Shown here: positions 5,811-8,629 of the stretch, piece by piece
Position numbering within the stretch: position 1 is the first letter of the stretch
How the letters are laid out: every line of letters starts with the position of its first letter
From: Mycobacterium sp.
GTDB lineage: Bacteria; Actinomycetota; Actinomycetes; Mycobacteriales; Mycobacteriaceae
Direction of reading: 5' to 3'
Assembly: GCA_025965815.1 (NCBI GenBank)
Contig: JAOPWF010000573.1
Coordinates: forward strand, 1 to 8,629
DNA length: 8,629 bases
The notes under the pieces: generated by a model
Database searches by the model: none
Told to the model about the DNA's origin: nothing
The model's input: the letters and a program-made list of their open reading frames with translations, nothing else
Made by a program: the position numbers and the translations under genes

Positions 5811-7198
5811 AGGTCCAGCGGTGAATAGCCTTCCCGGGGACTAGGTCCGGGCAGGCGCAGCAGCAGCCGGGCGCCGCCGATCGGGCTGTCCTGCAGCGAC
5901 GCGGTGCCGCCGTGCAGGTCGGCCTGCTGAGCCACCAGCGCCAGCCCCAGCCCCGATCCGGAGTGCGACGCCGTCGATCCCCGGGCGAACCGGTCGAACA
6001 ACTTGGTCCGCTCTTCCTCGGGAACGCCGACGCCGTCGTCGTCGATCGCGATCTCCACGCCGGCGCGCGAGCTCACCGCCGACAGCTGCACCCGTGTCGC
6101 GCCGCCGTGCTTGACGGCATTGGCGATGGCGTTGTCGACGGCCAGCCGCAACCCGGCAGGCAACCCGACGATGATCACGGTCGGCGCGGGCACCAGCGAC
6201 ACGTCCAGGTCCGGAAAGACCCGCATCGCGTCGTGTGCGGCGCGGTCCAGCAGTTCGGTGATGTCCACCGGGACGTGGTCGTCGGACGTCGACAGCTCAC
6301 CCTGGGCCAGGCGCTCCAGCGCACCGAGGGTCGCCTCGATCCGCGACTGGGTGCGAATGACGTCGTTGATCACCTCTTTGCGCTGTTCATCCTCGAGATC
6401 CAGGGTGGCCAGCACTTCGAGGTTGGTGCGCATCGCGGTGAGCGGGGTGCGCAGCTCATGCGAGGACACCGCGGCGAAGTCGCGGGCCGAGGCCAACGCA
6501 TCCTTGGTGCGGTCCTGCTCCTTCCAGATGCGTTGCAGCATGCCCTTGACCGCGTCGGCGATCTCGACGGCCTCAGTGGCGCCGCGGATCTCGACGTCGG
6601 GTGCCTCGTCGCCGGCATCGATCGACCGGGTCTGCTGCGCCAGCCGCTTGAACGGCTGCACCGCGAAGGCCGCGAGCAGCCAGCCCAACAGCGCGGCCGC
6701 TCCGATCGCGAACACGCAGATGATCAGCACCCGTCGATGAAGGTTGTTGGTCTCGGCGTAAGTGGTGTCGTAGGTGGCGCCGACCGCCACCGACATCGGC
6801 TCCGGGGTGCGGATGTCCACCGTGCGCACCCGGTAGCGCACTCCGTCGATGTAGGTGTCGGCGTAGTCGGCGTCCAACTTGGGCAGCGTGACCACAGAAT
6901 TCGACTTAACCTGATTGCCGTTGCGGACCGTGATCACGGCGTCCTGGTCGTTCGGCGAACTCGGGATCTCCCCCAGGCTGCGCGGCAGGAACGGGATCGC
7001 GAAGCCGGCCGCCTCGTCGAGGCGGCGGTCCAGGCGTTCCTTGCGGTCATTGGTGATGCCGACCCAGACGATGGTGCCCACAATGACCACGACGATGGCG
7101 GCGCCGATCGCCGTGGCGAACGCGACGCGGGTGCGCAGCGACGGGGTGCGGGTGAGGATCCGCGAAAAGATATCCATGCTCAGTTTCATCATGTTCAT
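5807..7198 (-). CDS. prrB: Sensor histidine kinase PrrB
   Basis: Membrane sensor kinase of the PrrA-PrrB two-component system, 463 residues from this start. Membrane helices at about 28-47 and 157-180 flank an extracytoplasmic sensor region of about 110 residues. A HAMP linker (about 181-235) and the dimerisation/phosphoacceptor helix with H247 in SSHELRTP follow. The ATPase domain has the N box (N356, N360 in DNAIANAVKH), the G1 box DDDGVG (386-391) and the G2 box GSGLGLAL (414-421). It resembles M. tuberculosis PrrB (446 aa) closely. The C-terminus runs about ten residues beyond that protein (PREGYSPLDL) and ends on a stop overlapping the FKBP stop. The start is uncertain: ATG at 7198 forms TGATATG with the prrA stop, favouring coupling, while ATG at 7177 (MDIFSRIL...) aligns with the M. 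tuberculosis start. Neither has a clear Shine-Dalgarno. The signal sensed is not evident. Confidence 0.95.
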   Translation of the reverse strand: MNMMKLSMDIFSRILTRTPSLRTRVAFATAIGAAIVVVIVGTIVWVGITNDRKERLDRRLDEAAGFAIPFLPRSLGEIPSSPNDQDAVITVRNGNQVKSNSVVTLPKLDADYADTYIDGVRYRVRTVDIRTPEPMSVAVGATYDTTYAETNNLHRRVLIICVFAIGAAALLGWLLAAFAVQPFKRLAQQTRSIDAGDEAPDVEIRGATEAVEIADAVKGMLQRIWKEQDRTKDALASARDFAAVSSHELRTPLTAMRTNLEVLATLDLEDEQRKEVINDVIRTQSRIEATLGALERLAQGELSTSDDHVPVDITELLDRAAHDAMRVFPDLDVSLVPAPTVIIVGLPAGLRLAVDNAIANAVKHGGATRVQLSAVSSRAGVEIAIDDDGVGVPEEERTKLFDRFARGSTASHSGSGLGLALVAQQADLHGGTASLQDSPIGGARLLLRLPGPSPREGYSPLDL

Positions 7199-7199
7199 A

Positions 7200-7901
7200 T
7201 CACTGCGTTCGCAGCACGAAACCCACACCGCGCACGGTGTGCAGCAGCCGCGGCCCGCCGCCGACCTCCAGCTTTCGCCGCAGGTATCCGATGAACACGT
7301 CGACGACGTTGGTGTCCGCGGCGAAGTCATATCCCCAGACCAGCTCCAGCAGCTGCGCCCGGGACAGCACCGCCGTCTTGTGTTCGGCCAGCACCGCGAG
7401 CAGGTCGAACTCGCGCTTAGTCAGGTCGACGTCGACGCCGTTCACCCGGGCCCGCCGGCCGGGGATGTCGACCTCCAGCGGCCCGACCTGGATGGTTTCG
7501 GATGAGAACGTCGCGGTCGAGCCGCGCCTGCGCAGCAGCGCCCGCACCCGGGCGACGAGCTCGGCGAGCACGAACGGCTTGACCAGGTAGTCGTCGGCGC
7601 CCGCCTCCAGGCCGGCGACGCGGTCGTCCACCGAGCTGCGGGCGGACAGCACGCAGACCGGCACGTCGTTATCCATCGCGCGCAACGCGGTGACCACGCT
7701 GACGCCGTCGAGCACCGGCATATTGATGTCGAGCACGATCGCGTCGGGCCGCGTCTCGGTCGCGGTGCGCAGCGCCTCGGCGCCGTCGACGGCGGTGGAA
7801 ACCTCGAATCCGGACAGCCGAAGCCCGCGCTCGAGCGACGCGAGCACATCAGGGTCGTCGTCGACCACGAGCACCCGCGGTGAGGCAACACCACTGTCCA
7901 T
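7200..7901 (-). CDS. prrA: Response regulator PrrA (OmpR/PhoB family)
   Basis: Cytoplasmic DNA-binding response regulator of 233 residues, nearly identical in pattern to M. tuberculosis PrrA. The receiver domain (about 9-125) has the acidic cluster D14-D16, phosphoacceptor D58 in IVLDINMP, switch residues S86 and Y105, and K108 in VKPF. The winged-helix effector domain (about 137-232) has the OmpR-family landmarks [20 protein letters not shown], and [12 protein letters not shown] leading to [10 protein letters not shown]. It is phosphorylated by PrrB, whose gene follows one base after its stop. In M. tuberculosis the pair is essential and linked to early intracellular adaptation. The ATG at 7901 gives the expected N-terminus; M. 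tuberculosis carries three more residues. No Shine-Dalgarno is visible. A weak -10-like CAAGAT (complement of 7909-7914) lies seven bases before the ATG, so this transcript may also be leaderless, but the match is imperfect. Confidence 0.97.
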   Translation of the reverse strand: MDSGVASPRVLVVDDDPDVLASLERGLRLSGFEVSTAVDGAEALRTATETRPDAIVLDINMPVLDGVSVVTALRAMDNDVPVCVLSARSSVDDRVAGLEAGADDYLVKPFVLAELVARVRALLRRRGSTATFSSETIQVGPLEVDIPGRRARVNGVDVDLTKREFDLLAVLAEHKTAVLSRAQLLELVWGYDFAADTNVVDVFIGYLRRKLEVGGGPRLLHTVRGVGFVLRTQ

Positions 7902-8016
7902 GACCGCTATCTTGCCTGATGAACAACCGCGGACGTGTTAGGCGCGAGACGGCTGCGCGGTCACCGTTGCGGGCGGCGTGCCACGGCGCGCTCAAGATTC
8001 ACCTGATAGCAAAGCA

Positions 8017-8040
8017 ACGACATTGTCGTGGTGCTACTAT
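8017..8040 (+). promoter_or_regulatory. 13-bp palindrome plus extended -10 upstream of the PLD gene
   Basis: ACGACA-T-TGTCGT (8017-8029) is a perfect inverted repeat with 6-bp arms and one central base. Five bases further on, TACTAT (8035-8040) fits the TANNNT -10 consensus and is preceded by TGC, giving an extended -10 (TGN). Nine bases separate the hexamer from the ATG at 8050, so the leader would be about three bases or none, and no Shine-Dalgarno is present. The palindrome occupies the -18 to -30 region, where a bound repressor would block RNA polymerase. Operator function is inferred from position and symmetry. Confidence 0.45.
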
Positions 8041-8049
8041 CTGCAATTT

Positions 8050-8517
8050 ATGCTTCCCTTTACTCCCCGTCTTATTGTCGAGCCCGATGACGGCCTGGAA
8101 CCGGTCCGCGAATTCATCGAAACCGCGGAAAGCTCTCTCTTGATCAAACAATTTACTTTCACTGATGAGAGTTTGATGCAGGCAGTTATCGACCGGAAGA
8201 ATGCGGGCGTCGACGTGCGCATCATGCTCAACCCGAAACGATCCGCGGGGGACCGCGCAAACGACGATACGTATGAGCAATTCGTGAGTGCCGGGATAAA
8301 TGTCCAATGGTCCAGCCCCAAGTTCTACGTTACGCACGAAAAGTCCATCGTGGTGGACGAAGAAGCGGCGCTCGTCGCCACTTTCAATCTGTGCTCAAAA
8401 TATTTCTCGCTGACTCGCGACTACGGCATCGTCACGCACCATCCACATCACGTCGCTCAGATCGTCGAAGTCTTCAAGGCCGACTGGGAGCATCGCGACT
8501 GGACGTCAACGAGCTAA
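8050..8517 (+). CDS. Phospholipase D-like protein, first HKD domain, ended by an in-frame TAA
   Basis: A 155-residue product with one phospholipase D-superfamily domain. The catalytic HxKxxxxD signature is H96-x-K98-x4-D103 in VTHEKSIVVD, followed by TFN (N113) where the family usually has GSxN. Earlier features are an amphipathic helix (EPVREFIETAESSLL) and the ESLMQAVIDRKNAGVDVRIM block typical of PLD-like/cardiolipin-synthase-like proteins. Two HKD motifs normally make one active site, though small single-HKD nucleases of the Nuc type (about 155 aa) work as dimers, so this product alone might be functional. Reading continues in the same frame after the TAA (8515-8517) into sequence like a second PLD domain, so the gene is probably the front half of a broken two-domain gene. 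The ATG at 8050 is preferred over an in-frame ATG at 7978 because PLD-like sequence begins there and a -10 lies just upstream. GC of 8041-8340 is about 53 percent by hand count, far below its neighbours. Confidence 0.75.
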   Translation: MLPFTPRLIVEPDDGLEPVREFIETAESSLLIKQFTFTDESLMQAVIDRKNAGVDVRIMLNPKRSAGDRANDDTYEQFVSAGINVQWSSPKFYVTHEKSIVVDEEAALVATFNLCSKYFSLTRDYGIVTHHPHHVAQIVEVFKADWEHRDWTSTS

Positions 8518-8629
8518 GAAGGGCTCCTCTGGAGCAACTCCAATTCGCGTTTCCACATGGCCAATATCATCGACAAGTCTAAATACCGACACTATGACAA
8601 GCACCCCAAGAATGACGATGCCGACAATC
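8518..8629 (+). pseudogene. Continuation of the PLD gene after the stop: start of a second PLD domain, cut by the window end
   Basis: Directly after the TAA, the same frame stays open to the window edge for 37 codons. It reads GLLWSNSNSRFHMANIID, then KSKYR and HPKNDDAD. From memory, two-domain PLD-like proteins open their second half with this kind of sequence: an LLWSN/NSR block, a helix ending in an IID-like pattern, then an HPK...DA block. The stop falls in the linker between domains, just after KADWEHRDW, the usual end of domain 1. A single C-to-T change (CAA to TAA) would explain it. An internal ATG at 8557 could restart translation, but no Shine-Dalgarno is present and it would omit the LLWSN block. 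Whether the second HKD motif survives lies outside the window. Alternatives are a sequencing error or natural splitting into two polypeptides. Confidence 0.5.

Noticed and set aside
5912..7294. Plus-strand open frame of 460 codons opposite prrB
   Set aside because: Arg/His/Gly-rich shadow of a gene with all histidine-kinase boxes intact.
7978..8049. 24-residue N-terminal extension of the PLD protein
   Set aside because: It would span the palindrome and the -10 element, and the PLD-like sequence starts at 8050.
8307..8582. Overlapping plus-strand open frame in another frame within the PLD gene
   Set aside because: It is an Arg/Ser/His-rich shadow. The frame that continues past the TAA is the PLD frame itself, which has family-like sequence.
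1..8629. CRISPR array, tRNA, rRNA, insertion sequence or long direct repeats
   Set aside because: No regularly spaced repeats, tRNA-like cloverleaf ends, transposase motifs or terminal inverted repeats were seen on reading both strands.

Overview
The window looks like chromosomal DNA of a mycobacterium, probably a Mycolicibacterium-type rapid grower. The evidence is high GC with strong GC3 bias, frequent GTG starts, TANNNT -10 elements placed right in front of start codons, and close matches from memory to M. tuberculosis GltA2, PrrA, PrrB, Rv0897c and Rv0898c. No database search was run; family names rest on recognised motifs and remembered homologues.

Layout. 1-276 is the 3' end of an unrecognised plus-strand gene. 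333-1640 is citrate synthase gltA2. 1713-3170 and 3154-3576 are an overlapping plus-strand pair, a 14-helix DHA2 (EmrB/QacA) MFS exporter followed by a MarR-family repressor. An AT-rich inverted repeat lies on the MFS start codon. On the minus strand, a DUF2630 coiled-coil protein (5139-5387) reads into a PYROXD2/CrtI-like FAD oxidoreductase (3573-5135). A plus-strand FKBP-type prolyl isomerase (5448-5810) diverges from DUF2630 and appears to be leaderless. The two-component operon prrA (7200-7901) and prrB (5807-7198) is on the minus strand. At the right edge a markedly AT-richer gene (8050 onward) encodes a phospholipase D-like protein. It stops with an in-frame TAA exactly between its first HKD domain and what reads, in the same frame, as the start of a second PLD domain.

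How it fits together. The backbone order gltA2 - Rv0897c - Rv0898c - prrB - prrA is the M. tuberculosis order. There are three local differences: the MFS-marR cassette sits between gltA2 and the oxidoreductase; FKBP occupies the slot held by arfABC (Rv0899-Rv0901) in M. tuberculosis; and the PLD gene lies beyond prrA where M. tuberculosis has accD3. The packing is very tight. Both convergent gene pairs overlap by four bases through antiparallel stop codons (TTAG at 3573-3576, CTAG at 5807-5810), leaving no room for a classical terminator between them.

I found no tRNA, rRNA, CRISPR array, insertion sequence or long direct repeat. I see no convincing new multi-gene system. The strongest leads are the split PLD gene with its palindromic promoter, and the probable self-regulated MFS-marR module inserted into a core locus.
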